From Yponomeuta sedellus (taxonomy: Eukaryota; Arthropoda; Insecta; Lepidoptera; Yponomeutidae): a stretch of DNA of 64,000 bases. Made by a program: the position numbers and the translations under genes. This document shows, in pieces, positions 32,870 to 45,070 of this stretch. The stretch lies in the NCBI GenBank assembly GCA_934045075.1, contig OW203730.1:7924285-7988284 (forward strand). Reading direction: 5' to 3'. The notes below the pieces were generated by a model. The model did not search any database. It was not told the DNA's origin and saw only the letters and a program-made list of their open reading frames with translations. How positions within the stretch are numbered: position 1 is the first letter of the stretch; every line of letters begins with the position of its first letter.

Positions 32870-32940
32870 GTTCTGTGTGACGTATTTGAACCCCTCTCAC
32901 ACTCAGGTTTCCCCACGATGTTTTCGTTCATGTACCAGTG
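32870..32940 (-). repeat. tRNA-SINE fragment (conserved central block)
   Basis: The minus strand carries GAACGAAAACATCGTGGGGA and AACCTGAGTGTGAGAGGGGT. Confidence 0.55.
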
Positions 32941-33532
32941 TAGGCGCGTGTGATGTACGGAAGGACTACATTGTATTAAAAAGCGTCATTGTCTAGGATA
33001 TATTCTTTCGCACAAAAATTGATCGGACTTTTCGAACTAACGTAGCACAGCCATTGTCACTCCGCTGTTTATCGCCACTACGTACATAATAAACGCATTC
33101 GTAGGAGAGTACCCGCTTTGTCTTGCTGTGGTCCGCTTTATATGGTACGTGGGGCTCCCAACTCAGCTCATTTCATGTTAGTTTGACACTTTGACAGTTG
33201 AAATATCAACAACCGCGGTGGAACAAGATACGTGCTGGCGGGTAACTTACACCGTGATGCGTTGTCGTGGGAAAATAGCCCCTGCGTGCATGGCTTTAGA
33301 ACTAGTTATCGAAAAGGTCACATAGATTGGACTGTGTAATTAACGAAAGTTCTTGAGTTGCCGGATGTGTGTGTTTGTGTCATATTCTTGTCCTTTGGTT
33401 ACCGTCAGGTAATCTTAAGTTAAATGTTAGGTATAATGCCCTTATAGGATTTGGTCAAAACTTTACAGTAAAATAGTGATAGAAAATTAGGTAGGTATAT
33501 GACGTTTCAAAAAGTTGCTTTTTGCTTAAAAG
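32941..33532. other. unassigned
   Basis: No gene or repeat recognised. Confidence 0.4.
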
Positions 33533-33766
33533 TTCCGTTCCGTTCCGTTGCGTTCCGTTCCGTTTCGTTCCGTTCCGTTCCGTTCCGTTCCGTTCCGTTC
33601 CGTTCCGTTCCGTTCCGTTCCGTTCCGTTCCGTTCCGTTCCGTTCCGTTCCGTTCCGTTCCGTTCCGTTCCGTTCCGTTCCGTTCCGTTCCGTTCCGTTC
33701 CGTTCCGTTCCGTTCCGTTCCGTTCCGTTCCGTTCCGTTCCATTCCATTCCATTTCATTTCATTTC
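33533..33766. repeat. (CGTTC)n microsatellite with graded right edge
   Basis: The GTTCC core grades at the right edge into ATTCC and then ATTTC units. All six frames are open in part and none is a gene. Confidence 0.97.
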
Positions 33767-33884
33767 TTCATGTTCAGTGCTAAAGAAATCGAACACAAAT
33801 ATTGTTTGATTAAGACTGGCTGATATGACGGCCAATAGTCGCGTCACATCACCGACTGAATAACAAAAAAAGATGTCAAATTAA

Positions 33885-34858
33885 AAACACGCGAACTAAA
33901 GGAAGGCCAATGAGACGAGATAAAGAATGTAAACAAAGTTTGTGTTGTTTCAAAACATTTTTATTTCCCTATTCTAATCGCTGTCGTCTGTTTAAGTCAA
34001 CCATGATTCACAGGAAGAGTATGAATCAGCCGTATTTATGACGAAACTATCCATAGTATTATCAATCATTTAATTGACGTAATTTATTTGGAGAAAATAC
34101 AGGCACAGATAATGAATGTTTATATGTTTTACAATATTGGTTATGGACTTATCTGCCCTATGAAACATTTCTCACTTATAGTTAAGGCAGATGTAAAAGC
34201 GAGAGGCGCATACTATAGTCGGACATGCAAAAAAAAAAGAAGATTTTATCAAATTGAACCAGGTATAGGCCATTGAGATGAACTAATTACATGGTAATTT
34301 AGCTACACACGCAATCAGAATATAACAAATTATAAACCCTTACCTTAAATTGAGACAACGAATTATTGAATAAGTGAACCGAGGTCAGACGCTTGTTGTA
34401 GGTTTCACAGATTCTGCGAAGTGAGGCCCTGAGATCGGCATTCGTGTTACTCTTGTGGATAGCAAAGAGGTCAGTTGAACGCGTAACTCGAGATGGAACT
34501 CTAAAGTTTAATTGTTCTAGAAGTTGTCAATATGGCTTTAAATTGTTTAAGCCATATTGACAACTTCCATATTGGTCCTCCTATCACTTCGAACGCAATC
34601 TAAACAGGAATGAACTATTATAGTTCACAAAATGGCGAATGAAACCATAATTGTTGACAACTGTCGTACTGAAAGTTTTCCTATACCACGAAATACGCAA
34701 CGACAGCTGTCGTCGATCAAATGACGTCATTACTGCATACGTGTGACAAGGACAGAGATAACAATCGCTTACTATCGCTTTGTAACTCAGTAACGTTCCG
34801 TTTGTTTACATTCTTTATCTCGTTTCCTTAGCCTTCCTTTTACAGCGCGCGTTTTCAA
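33885..34858. mobile_element. ~970-bp element with inverted terminal regions
   Basis: Left ACGAGATAAAGAATGTAAAC (identical over 23 bp, 33915-33937) is mirrored at 34801-34823. Weaker complementarity extends outward over GGAAGGC and GCGCG to the ends. There is no transposase frame. Target duplications were not identified. Confidence 0.55.
34520..34567. repeat. Perfect 19-bp inverted repeat
   Basis: Arms GAAGTTGTCAATATGGCTT at 34520-34538 and its reverse complement at 34549-34567; 10-bp loop. Confidence 0.9.
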
Positions 34859-34869
34859 CAATTTTCACG

Positions 34870-35135
34870 GATTCTTCTTCAGGCTATATTAGTCCACTGC
34901 TGGACATAGCCCTCCCCTAATGAGCTCCATAGCGCAAGGTTGTGCCATCATTGATGGGTAGTGCCCATAATCCCCACGCTGGGCATGCGGGTTGGGGATC
35001 GCAGTTTGGTGGAATTGTACTGCAGGGGGCGCTGCTGCCCACCCCCCGGTTTGTGTCCCGTAGTCGCCTTTTTCGACACCCGCGGCAAGAAATTGGGTTG
35101 GTGCTATTCTCTAGGCCGACACCACACAGCAGGAT
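34870..35135 (+). repeat. Dispersed repeat Z, fullest copy
   Basis: From CTTCTTCAGGCTATATTAG through CCCCACGCTGGGCATGCGG and TGCAGGGGGCGCTGCTGCCC to GGCCGACACCACACAGCAG. Confidence 0.75.
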
Positions 35136-35564
35136 TATTAGAAACGAATGGTTTGTGTTGAAAAAATAATTCTTCAAGAGACATTGAAAGTATAAAATTA
35201 ACTCCGGAAAGTATTAGAACTGACGCTATAATTTTATTTATTTTTATTGTTATTTTATGTAAGGTGAAGAAATAGATAAAAAAACATGTAAAATTTATTT
35301 TTTTTTAAAATTTAATTAAAAAAATTAAAATGTACGGGTAAATTAAAAAAAAAAACGAATTTAAATAGACTTACAGTAGGTACTGCATCCTTAGACCTTC
35401 ACACTGAGAAGTAATATGATGTTTATAATAAAAAATATGAAAGAATTGTGATGTATAATATAAGGAGCTTTTTATTTTCTCATAGTGCGTGATAAAAAGT
35501 AGTGTGTCACAAAAATATTAGTTTCATCCTTTATGATATAATGTATTATTTTATTTTATATCCC
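35136..35564. other. unassigned, very AT-rich
   Basis: Poly-A/T tracts; nothing else. Confidence 0.4.
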
Positions 35565-35712
35565 ACCTTTTGTTAGGCGTCATTTATAATTGAATATTTA
35601 TACCAAATTTCAGTTTTGTAGCACTTGTCATCTCAGTGTTAAGCTGCGGACAGACAGACGGACTGACTTGGCGAAACTCTAAGGGTTTCTTGTTGGCAAC
35701 GGAACTATACCA
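35565..35712 (+). repeat. Dispersed lepidopteran repeat with GACAGACAGACGG
   Basis: ACCAAATTTCAGTTTTGTAG, GACAGACAGACGGACT, GGCGAAACTCTAAGGGTTTC and GGCAACGGAACTATACC are in the order of a repeat I recall as common in moth genomes. Confidence 0.5.
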
Positions 35713-35887
35713 AAAAAATAATTAAATAAGAATGCCACACATTGTGTGGTAAGTTGCTATACTGGTCCTGTTTGCAAAGTAACTAGTGTTTAGCAAACGG
35801 GTTCTTATATTTTTTCCTCTCTCACATTCTCCCCATTTCAATTGACTCTTATTAGGCCCAACTTGATATGATGTTCTGTAAATAAAC

Positions 35888-35985
35888 CTTGGCCCCCGTG
35901 GCCATACTCCAGTATGGCCGAACCTTCCTGCGATGCAGGAAGAGATCCGTTCCCCAGCAGTGGGGACATACAAGGGTTGATATCG
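35888..35985 (+). repeat. 5S-like SINE, 3' end
   Basis: CTTGGCCCCCGTGGCCATAC, TTCCTGCGATGCAGGAAGAG and GTGGGGACATACAAGGGTTG. Confidence 0.7.
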
Positions 35986-36559
35986 AAATAAACCTTTACT
36001 AAGATATTTTTTTCGCGCGCAAGTTTCTTAAAAAACTACTGCTTTTCCCTGCAGCTCAACTGGAACAAGCGTTGGAGTTAACCTTTTTATAGCTTCTCTG
36101 CGCTTGTAATAGTATATCATCCATCCCACTTTGCCCCGTCCTTTAGCCAGCGGGTAAAAACGAAAACGATGTCTTTTCCTCTGCTGGGTCACTTTCCATT
36201 AAGCGACTAACTGAGGTTAGTTTACTTTATCGACAGCTTGGCGAAGAAATGGCGCCATAAATAAAGGAAAACTATCCGGAGGATTTTCTTACTTGAGGAA
36301 TCACAGAAAAGGTACAAAATTGCGGTGGTAGTGCCTAGGTAGAATTCTTGCATTCTGGCTTGTACACACGACAGCAGCTCAACCTTTGCAAAGTAGCACG
36401 TAACGTAACTGAGTAGAGTGCGCTCGTGTATATGTTGATGTGCTGTCTACTGTACCAATCAGTTTGTCGTCTAGCCTAGTTGTTTATTTTTTACTGTACT
36501 TTTCTTATGTCCTTCACACTGTATGGTGCGCAATAAAGAGTATTAATGTAATCTACAAT
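35986..36559. other. unassigned
   Basis: No supported gene. Confidence 0.4.
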
Positions 36560-36564
36560 ATATA

Positions 36565-36895
36565 CGATATCGACCCTTGTATGTCCCCACTGCTGGGGCA
36601 CGGGTCTCTTCCTGCATCGCAGAGAGTTTTAAGTGCCGCACTCCATATACTCTATAGAAGGCCATACTCCACCATGGGGGCTAAGTCCGGGTTGGTTGAG
36701 GATTATAAGACAGCGGCGGTCCTTACTGACAGAAGTTATCAAGCCGCCCATAAGGCCTCTGACATTGCTTAACGACTGTGATTACACGACAATCGGCACC
36801 AACGGCTTGCGAAGCACGGAAGCGGTCGTAAAAATGATTAACTCAAGTGTTTGATTCCAATCACTCGGTTCGGCTAGGCCACGAGCGCTTCGAAC
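36565..36895 (-). repeat. 5S-like SINE, internally rearranged
   Basis: TATCGACCCTTGTATGTCCC to CTCGGTTCGGCTAGGCCACG in reverse. The stretch with the 5S-like boxes is missing, removed between AAAAATGATT and AACTCAAGTG. Confidence 0.75.
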
Positions 36896-37204
36896 AAATG
36901 TAATCTTATGTAGTGCTAACAGCTGTCGGTATTTTTTTTTTATTTGCACTTTGGTCGACTGACAACTTTCGATTGTAAGTGAAAAGTAAGATGCGTAAAT
37001 TTTTAACTTGTTTTTATTTTTTTTACCACAAAATCTGCGGCGAATGTTGACTAAAAACAATGGTCCAACTATCAGGCTGCGTGTGAAAATATCAAGTCTA
37101 ACTACTAACTTAATGCTGTCAATAGCACATTAGTTAGAGCAATCGAAGAGGCCCTAGATCAATGTATCTTTCGCCTTTTCAACTGCTCTAACCTGATCAA
37201 AGTT
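36896..37204. other. unassigned
   Basis: Nothing recognised. Confidence 0.35.
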
Positions 37205-37640
37205 TTAAAAACCTACTTAGAGGCTAAAAATTCCACCCATGCCGGGACTTAAACACGCGACCTCTGGCTAACCGTGCCAGCGCTCTCCCAACTAAGTTTG
37301 GAACGTTTTATAACTTTAATAATTAATAAATAAACTCTGGAACGACTTTAGGTGTGGTTTTATTTGTAGAATTGTAGTAATATTAACAGAAAACTGGATA
37401 AAAACGGATAAACGGAGAAGCAGGTAAAAAGTCAGATCTGGTCAAAGCGTAAAGTAGTAGTGGATAAAAATGAGGGAAATCGAAGAATGAGTGACATACA
37501 TAATTTAAATATTTGAAAATGATAGATGGAAAAAGAAATAAAAATGGTGTAAAGAGGTTTGCACCGTCACAAGCTAATGGGTAATTTTCCGGCATCAGTG
37601 AAATTTCGAACCTCTTTACAATACTCTCTGTATTACGTAC
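37205..37640. repeat. Foldback tRNA-SINE split by ~270 bp
   Basis: The left piece 37205-37295 ends in GCGCTCTCCCAACTAAG. The family resumes about 37570 at CAAGCTAATGGGTAATTTTC and runs to CTGTATTACGTACAG. The interruption contains GGTGTAAAGAGGTTTGCACC, itself a sense scrap of the SINE. Confidence 0.65.
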
Positions 37641-37682
37641 AGTAATCAAAGTTATAAAAATAAAAAAAAATATGCGTAGAGT

Positions 37683-37785
37683 TCAATCCACCGTGGGCAC
37701 GCGTGGTAATTAAGCCCATATTCTCTCACTGAGAGAAGGCCTCTAACCAGCAGTGGGACGTTTATAGGCTACATAAAAAAGGAGC
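37683..37785 (+). repeat. tRNA-SINE type B, 3' module
   Basis: CACCGTGGGCACGCGTGGTA, then GAGAGAAGGCCTCTAACCAG and GGACGTTTATAGGCTACATA. Confidence 0.7.
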
Positions 37786-37861
37786 ACCAACAAAATGCAT
37801 AAACGTTTAATAAATGAGATTGACAATATTTCATTTGAATAAAACACATGACATTACGTAA

Positions 37862-38165
37862 CATAAACTCACGCCTGTGCCCCAGAGGGGTAGGCAAAGA
37901 CCAGGGACTGCCACTTGCTCCAATCCTCACAGATCTCCCTCACTTCATCAACTTTTATTAATCGTTGCATAACCGCACGTGGGTTTCAGGTACTTTTTAT
38001 CTTGTTCTTTGGTTATACATAGTATTCGGTTGCAGTACGTCCGCCTGGGACGTCCCTTACCGGCCCTTCCACTTTCCTTTGCTCAATATATTTGTTTTCC
38101 CAATCTTTCTTCGTCCATCCTCTCCACCCGTCCAAACCAACGCAACATTCCTTCCGCAATTCTAA
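37862..38165 (-). repeat. LINE C-terminal fragment
   Basis: Same family as 20100-20410, running from AAACTCACGCCTGTGCCCCA to ACCCGTCCAAACCAACGCAA. Interrupted by frameshifts. Confidence 0.7.
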
Positions 38166-38684
38166 TTTAAAGAAAAACCAATAATGTTAATGGTTTAGTA
38201 AACCAACAATTTTATTTGAATACAGCTTTTACTCCGTAATATTATTAGACGCTTTTTTCCCTTTATTCTGACTCGGCGATTAGGGCCGGAATTGTAATAA
38301 ATTCTATTATCTTTATACGTTCCCTTTGTTATAAAAGTGCTCTGTTTTTCTTTTGTACTTTTGAATCTTCTTTCCACTGTATCGATGGGAGACGTTTAAG
38401 ATTAAATTGGTTCGAGCATTAATTTCACATTACAAACTCCGCTAACACTATCACGGAATTGAACTGAATTATAATAAAGTTGAAATTGATTAAGGAAAAA
38501 GAAACGTAATTTAGGGATAAGTAACTTAGGATAATTTGTAACCATTTAATTTTAACAAACTGTTTCAAACTGTCATGGTTGTACAGTGGTACATGGTTGT
38601 ACTCAGAAATAATTGTAAAAGTAACGGGATTCTAACTACGATTCTCTTTGTGTTTAGGAGTTTGGCTATAAGTTAATTTATATT
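38166..38684. other. unassigned
   Basis: AT-rich; nothing recognised. Confidence 0.4.
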
Positions 38685-38687
38685 TGG

Positions 38688-38905
38688 CACTAGCTGTGCC
38701 TCGCGATGGCACCCGCGGTTTATCGATTTTTCCATGGAAATAGATATGTTCCCTCAGTAAAACGTAGCTAGTGTATTAATCCAGGGTGTCCGCTACCTCC
38801 ATACCAAATTTTATTAAAATCGCCTTAGCTGTTTAGACGTCAACAAGTAACAAACTAAGTATAGACACTCACAAACTTTTGCCTTTATAATATTACTGTG
38901 ATGTG
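38688..38905 (+). repeat. Dispersed repeat K (TGTGTTAATCCAGGGTGTC type)
   Basis: GCACTAGCTGTGCCTCGCGA, AATCCAGGGTGTCCGCTACC, ACCAAATTTTATTAAAATCG and TTTGCCTTTATAATATTACT follow a repeat order I recognise from moth genomes. A reversed copy is at 49905-50105. Confidence 0.6.
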
Positions 38906-38926
38906 ATACGAATCCTACTTTTTGAC

Positions 38927-39187
38927 AATCCTGATCGTATTTTAAAAACCTATTTAGACGCTAAAAATTCCACCCACGCCGGGATTCGAACCCGCAACCT
39001 CTGGCTATCCGTGCCAGCGCTCTTCCAATTGAGCTAATGGGCGACTCACCGGTATCAGTGAAATTTCGAACCTCTTTACACTATTCTCTGTATTACGTAC
39101 AGGCAGCGACATCCGGCTTAAGTAAATTGCATCACTTACAGCCCGGGTTAGTGCATTAAAAATAAAAATAGTATAATCCTGATCGTA
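38927..39187 (+). repeat. Foldback tRNA-SINE, complete with 13-bp target duplication
   Basis: Target duplication AATCCTGATCGTA at 38927-38939 and 39175-39187. The 235-bp insert has 5' TTTTAAAAACCTATTTAGAC, antisense tRNA-like segment, spacer to CACTTACAGCCC, then GGGTTAGTGCATTAAAAATA. It is the clearest copy showing the tRNA opposite to the A-rich tail. Confidence 0.92.
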
Positions 39188-39349
39188 ATTATATTTTTTG
39201 TGAATTTACCGAATCTCTAGCTAACTAAAGTACTTCTTATGTCGTCTCTAAGAATGTTAAAGCATTGAACAATAACGCACAGATGATTCATGTCAAAAGA
39301 TGCTACTCTTTATTGTTCTACTACATTATTACACGTTTCAGTAGAAGTC

Positions 39350-39490
39350 GATAACAAACCTTGTGTGTCCCCGGTGCTGGGGCACGGGTTTCTTCCTGCA
39401 TCGTAGAGGCTAAGTCCGGGTGGAGGATTGTAAGACAGTGGCGGGCCTTACTGTCAGAAGTTATCAAACCGCCCAAGGCCTCTTGTAACG
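39350..39490 (-). repeat. 5S-like SINE, 3' part with deletions
   Basis: AACCTTGTGTGTCCCCGGTG, CTAAGTCCGGGTGGAGGATT and CTGTCAGAAGTTATCAAACC. Confidence 0.7.
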
Positions 39491-40407
39491 GTTGTACTAA
39501 AACAACTTAAAAAAGAAAGTCTCTAAATCTAAAATACAATAATTAGGTACCTACTTATCTAATAAAGGCATTTACACTTAATCATTACTCTAAAGCTAAA
39601 ATGAAACATAAAAAAACTAACAACTAATTAATATTTCAACGAACAGACAAACATTCTAATTCCCTATTCATATTAGATAATACAAGCGTAAGCGATCGGA
39701 ATGTGCGGTGGTCACACAATGGAACATTCGAGAATATTCGTTGGTGCAATGTATTTGTTCATTTTGAACCTACCCGTCTACCAGATAACACACCTCCCTG
39801 TGGATTGATTTCATTGCAACTCTAATTACCGAATTTAAGCCATCCAGGCATTTTACAAGTTATAGATTGCAGTGCTTAAGCTAAAAATGTTTCTGTGAAT
39901 TTTCCCCGACTGGGGCCCTTGTTTGTTTGCTACGCTTTATTGCACAAAATTAAGAAACAGAAAAATAACTTAAATAACAGGTAAGTGTTGATGTACAAAG
40001 GCGGTTGTACAAGACTTGTTGCTGGCCGAGTTCTGCGCTCCCAATCGAAGGCTGCCCTTCGCCTGTTTCTGCTGCACCGGATTTCAACCCTAGACTGCCG
40101 TGGCGTCTACCCGCAACTGCGCAAGCTAAGTGGACTAACTCAAATAAACAGTGCAAAGTGTAGTCGATCCATAAATACGAACTACGACCCTGAGCAGAGC
40201 TAAAGAATATTAAAGCTATTTTATAGTGAGTATTAAGACTAAAAACTAAAGTGTATTAAAACTAAAAACTAAAGCTAATTAAAATTGTAAAAACCTGATT
40301 AAAAATTGTAAATATTTAAAACTATCTTTTTCTAACTAAATTAGTAACCTAAACCTACTTACTGTAACAAACAAAAAGTTTACAAATGACCTAAAAGGTT
40401 ACACTCT
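39491..40407. other. unassigned
   Basis: Two overlapping ~70-codon frames (39950-40203, opposite strands) have no recognised family. 40225-40275 holds a short direct repeat ACTAAAAACTAAAG. Confidence 0.4.
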
Positions 40408-40610
40408 GACATGGCTTAACGACTGCTATTACATGACAGCCGGCACCAACGGCTTAGCATGCTTTGCGAAGCACGGAAGCGCTCGAAAAAATGCCACTAG
40501 CGGTAATCACGGCACGGTCACCCATCCTGCACCTGACCGCACCTGTTGTTGCTTAACTTAAGTGATTGAATCCAATCACTCGGTTTGACTAGGACACGAG
40601 CGTTTCTCAG
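40408..40610 (-). repeat. 5S-like SINE, 5' half with strong 5S similarity
   Basis: The minus strand reads AAGTTAAGCAACAACAGGTG, CGGTCAGGTGCAGGATGGGT and GACCGTGCCGTGATTACCGC, parallel to the 5S box A, intermediate element and box C. Confidence 0.75.
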
Positions 40611-40847
40611 TAGAAGTATTATAATATTAATCTTAAGTTAGTGACTCGGAGGAATGATTGTTTATGCCTAGTCCAACGATCGCTCAGGATAGATCATAGA
40701 TTACTATATATTACTGGAATAGATGGTTCACTCTTGTCTTTTTATAAAGCATAGATAGTGCTGCTGTCGGCGGACGGCTACTGGAACTATTTTGAAAGCG
40801 GGAAATTTTGAATACATACGATACTGAGGTATCTTTGCCTGTTTCAG

Positions 40848-40947
40848 ATAGCTTTGCGCGCAACTTGAGTATTTATTTTCCTTTGAAATTGGGGACAAAT
40901 TTCAAAGAAAAAAAATACCCGCTGTACGCAGAGCATCTGAAATAAGC
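40848..40947. repeat. Nested imperfect hairpin 3' of the THAP/P-like gene
   Basis: Outer arms TTTCAGAT / ATCTGAAA and inner arms CTTTGAAATT / AATTTCAAAG surround GGGGACA. It could be a subterminal repeat of the transposon, but no matching end was found on the other side. Confidence 0.6.
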
Positions 40948-41028
40948 GTGTAAGTGCAGTAAGTGTTGGTATTCAAAAGCTTTGTGTGAATAATAAAAAC
41001 ATTATCATGAGGTTTTACAATATTTGTA

Positions 41029-41034
41029 TTTATT
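41029..41034 (-). terminator. Polyadenylation signal AATAAA
   Basis: Minus-strand AATAAA begins 7 bases after the TAA stop of the transposase-like gene. Confidence 0.5.
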
Positions 41035-42350
41035 TTGTTTTTATACATTAAGCGCTGAGCCAGTCTGCCTGTACCTTAAACCTTTTTTATTTTTTACATA
41101 TTTGTTGGCAGCCATTTTCATAAGACTGCCTTCATGCTCGCCTATGTCCCTTTTTTGCAGAATTTGATTTATTTCTCGGCACCAGTTGTTGACGAAAAAT
41201 TTCACCGAATGCTTCACAATAAAATGGCCTATCTCTTTTTTATGCATTTCGCAACTAATAAAATTAAAACTTATTGATAAAGAAATCACCATATTGATGC
41301 CTTTAATTTCGCACCTTTTGTCTAGTATTTGCTGGACGATATTTTCCATTTGAAAAAATATTTTACATAAGTCTTTACTGGGATATGAGAGCCAAGTTTT
41401 TTCTTTGTTATATTCTTTTATTTTTATTAGTTTATGAAATGTTTCATTTCCTTGGCTCTCCATAGTGGCTTTACAAATTTGGCATGATTTATATATTTTT
41501 CTAGCCTTTTTAACGAGCCAGCCGCTACAGTACCCTACTGCTGCGCATTTTTCGATATCCTCCCTGGCTTTGCTTTTTAGTAATGCCTCGACGTTTGTTA
41601 GCACAATTTGAAGATCTTCTTCGAAAATTGTCATTTCAGCAGTCTCGTTAGAGATCCCTTTTTCTTCGAAGAAGACCTTCAAATTGTGCAATGAGTCTGC
41701 ATCATCTTTTTCACAATTAGCTCCAACTGAGTGAGCAGACGTCATGTTATTTATTAATAACGTTTTATAGGCAGACTCAAAAGCGGAGGCATTTGGCATT
41801 ATATTACTAAAGCCGTGGGACCGTATAGCTCCGAAAAAGTTTTCGAGAGGATCCTAATTAAAATGGCGCAGCAATAGCGACCTGAATCCCACGTTATTAA
41901 AATGCTTTACGATCATTTGGAATGCTTCAATTGTCTTTATCCAGCTGGACAATGAGGGCACTGAAACATGGTTACCATTTTTCGCCACGTATCTCATGCT
42001 TTTCAAGACGGGCAGACTAGCTCTCCATAGTGCAAGGTGGGGCGATCGCGGGGTTACCGCACACCTCAAAAACTTCCCATCTTTGGCGTCGCTGGAGCTA
42101 CCGTTGACGGAGTCGAACAGGTCATCAAAAAAAAGCAGAATTTCTGCAGTTTCTTCGCTTCGTTTCGGAAGTACCCCTTCATCTGAAAGGAGAAGATACG
42201 TTTTTATAAATAAAAATAAAGTTTTATTTACTTACGGAAGAATCAGCCACAAAAAAAAAACTACGATCGTGCTCTTTCTTGATACTAAAATTTATGATAA
42301 TTTAGTAGTTCATTAACTTAAAATAAGAGTAGTTTCATTTGGTTGTGTCT

Positions 42351-43954
<1,604 letters not shown>

Positions 43955-44075
43955 GTTAACTGACTGGCTAACGAGTTAGTCTGAGTTAACAATCACTTGG
44001 TTTTCTTATATATAAAAGGAAGTTGGTTCAGTTAGAGCATATGTAAATATACTTTAAACCACTTTCAACTAATCA

Positions 44076-44316
44076 TTATCATTATACTATCACTAGCTCT
44101 AAGCTTTGTGGAGCTTTTCATAATTAACTTACATAATTATTATAGTAAATTGAAATGTAGGTACCTTCATTCTCTCCCAAATTTATTGCAGGTCGGTCAA
44201 CATCCATTGGCACAGGAACATCACCAGTGCCAGACGAGGATTGTGGGGATGCTAAAAAATACATACAATATACATATCATTATACTATCACCAGCTCTAA
44301 GCTTTGTGGAACTTTT
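44076..44316. repeat. Direct duplication in intron sequence
   Basis: CATTATACTATCA followed by AGCTCTAAGCTTTGTGGA occurs at about 44085-44120 and 44278-44313, bracketing exon 3. Confidence 0.8.
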
Positions 44317-44940
44317 TCAAAACTCATTTAATATTCTTATTCTTCTTCTTCTTAATGCAATGGTGCAAAATGGACTTCCAGTTGACAGCTTTATTTATGA
44401 TTTATTAATGCTGTTGGTATGTGCTTTTAATATTTTTGCAGTACATATTATGTATGTAAATATGTACATAAAAGAATATTCATACTAATTGATATGCTTA
44501 TGCATTGCCAAGCAATATTTAGCGAAAAATGCTGTGTACTTATATGGATATGGGCAGTGTGTAACCATAAATGTATAATGTACCTACCTGGCAAATGCAG
44601 AGTTGGTATGGCACTTCTAACCAGTCTGTTTTTGCTCCCATGGTATTTATCTTCAAAGTGTCTATGGCACATTTTAAATTTTTTGGAAAATATATCCAAG
44701 TCATCTAAGCCCTCAAAGCTAGTTCCAACTCTTGTTTTCCATGTGAAGAAGCGATCACCATCCTTAGAAGGATTTGGGAACTTATGCAATGGGATACCTT
44801 TAACAAAAATGTCATAGTTAGATAATTCAATTCAAACTAATGTATGTAACACAACAACAAGCATAAAGAATGAGAGGCCAGTACATACCATCAGAGACTT
44901 TAGTTGTGCAACCAACCACACAACACCAGTTTTGTGACAT

Positions 44941-45070
44941 CTTGGTACTTGGTACAGAGTCCTATCTCAAAACGTGAGTTCTTATCTCAAATTCTGAGAC
45001 TGGGAGTCCTGTCTCAAATCACTGGGAGTCCTATCTCGAATCACTTGGAGTCCTGTCTTAATCAAATTAT
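44941..45070. promoter_or_regulatory. Upstream tandem GAGTCCTRTCTCAAATCACT repeats
   Basis: Five degenerate ~22-bp units (near 44957, 44979, 45007, 45029, 45051) lie directly upstream of the THAP gene's ATG. The context CCAAGATGT is a fair translation start. Repeats at this place could be transposon subterminal binding sites or promoter elements; neither is shown. Confidence 0.55.

Noticed and set aside
41851..41860. TTTTAATTAG as a splice acceptor that would remove the stop
   Set aside because: The reading frame runs straight through with conserved residues on both sides and only the Gln position altered; splicing exon 3 here would shift the frame.
44108..44488. 126-codon plus-strand frame
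   Set aside because: Antisense to intron and exon 3 of the THAP gene; no domain.
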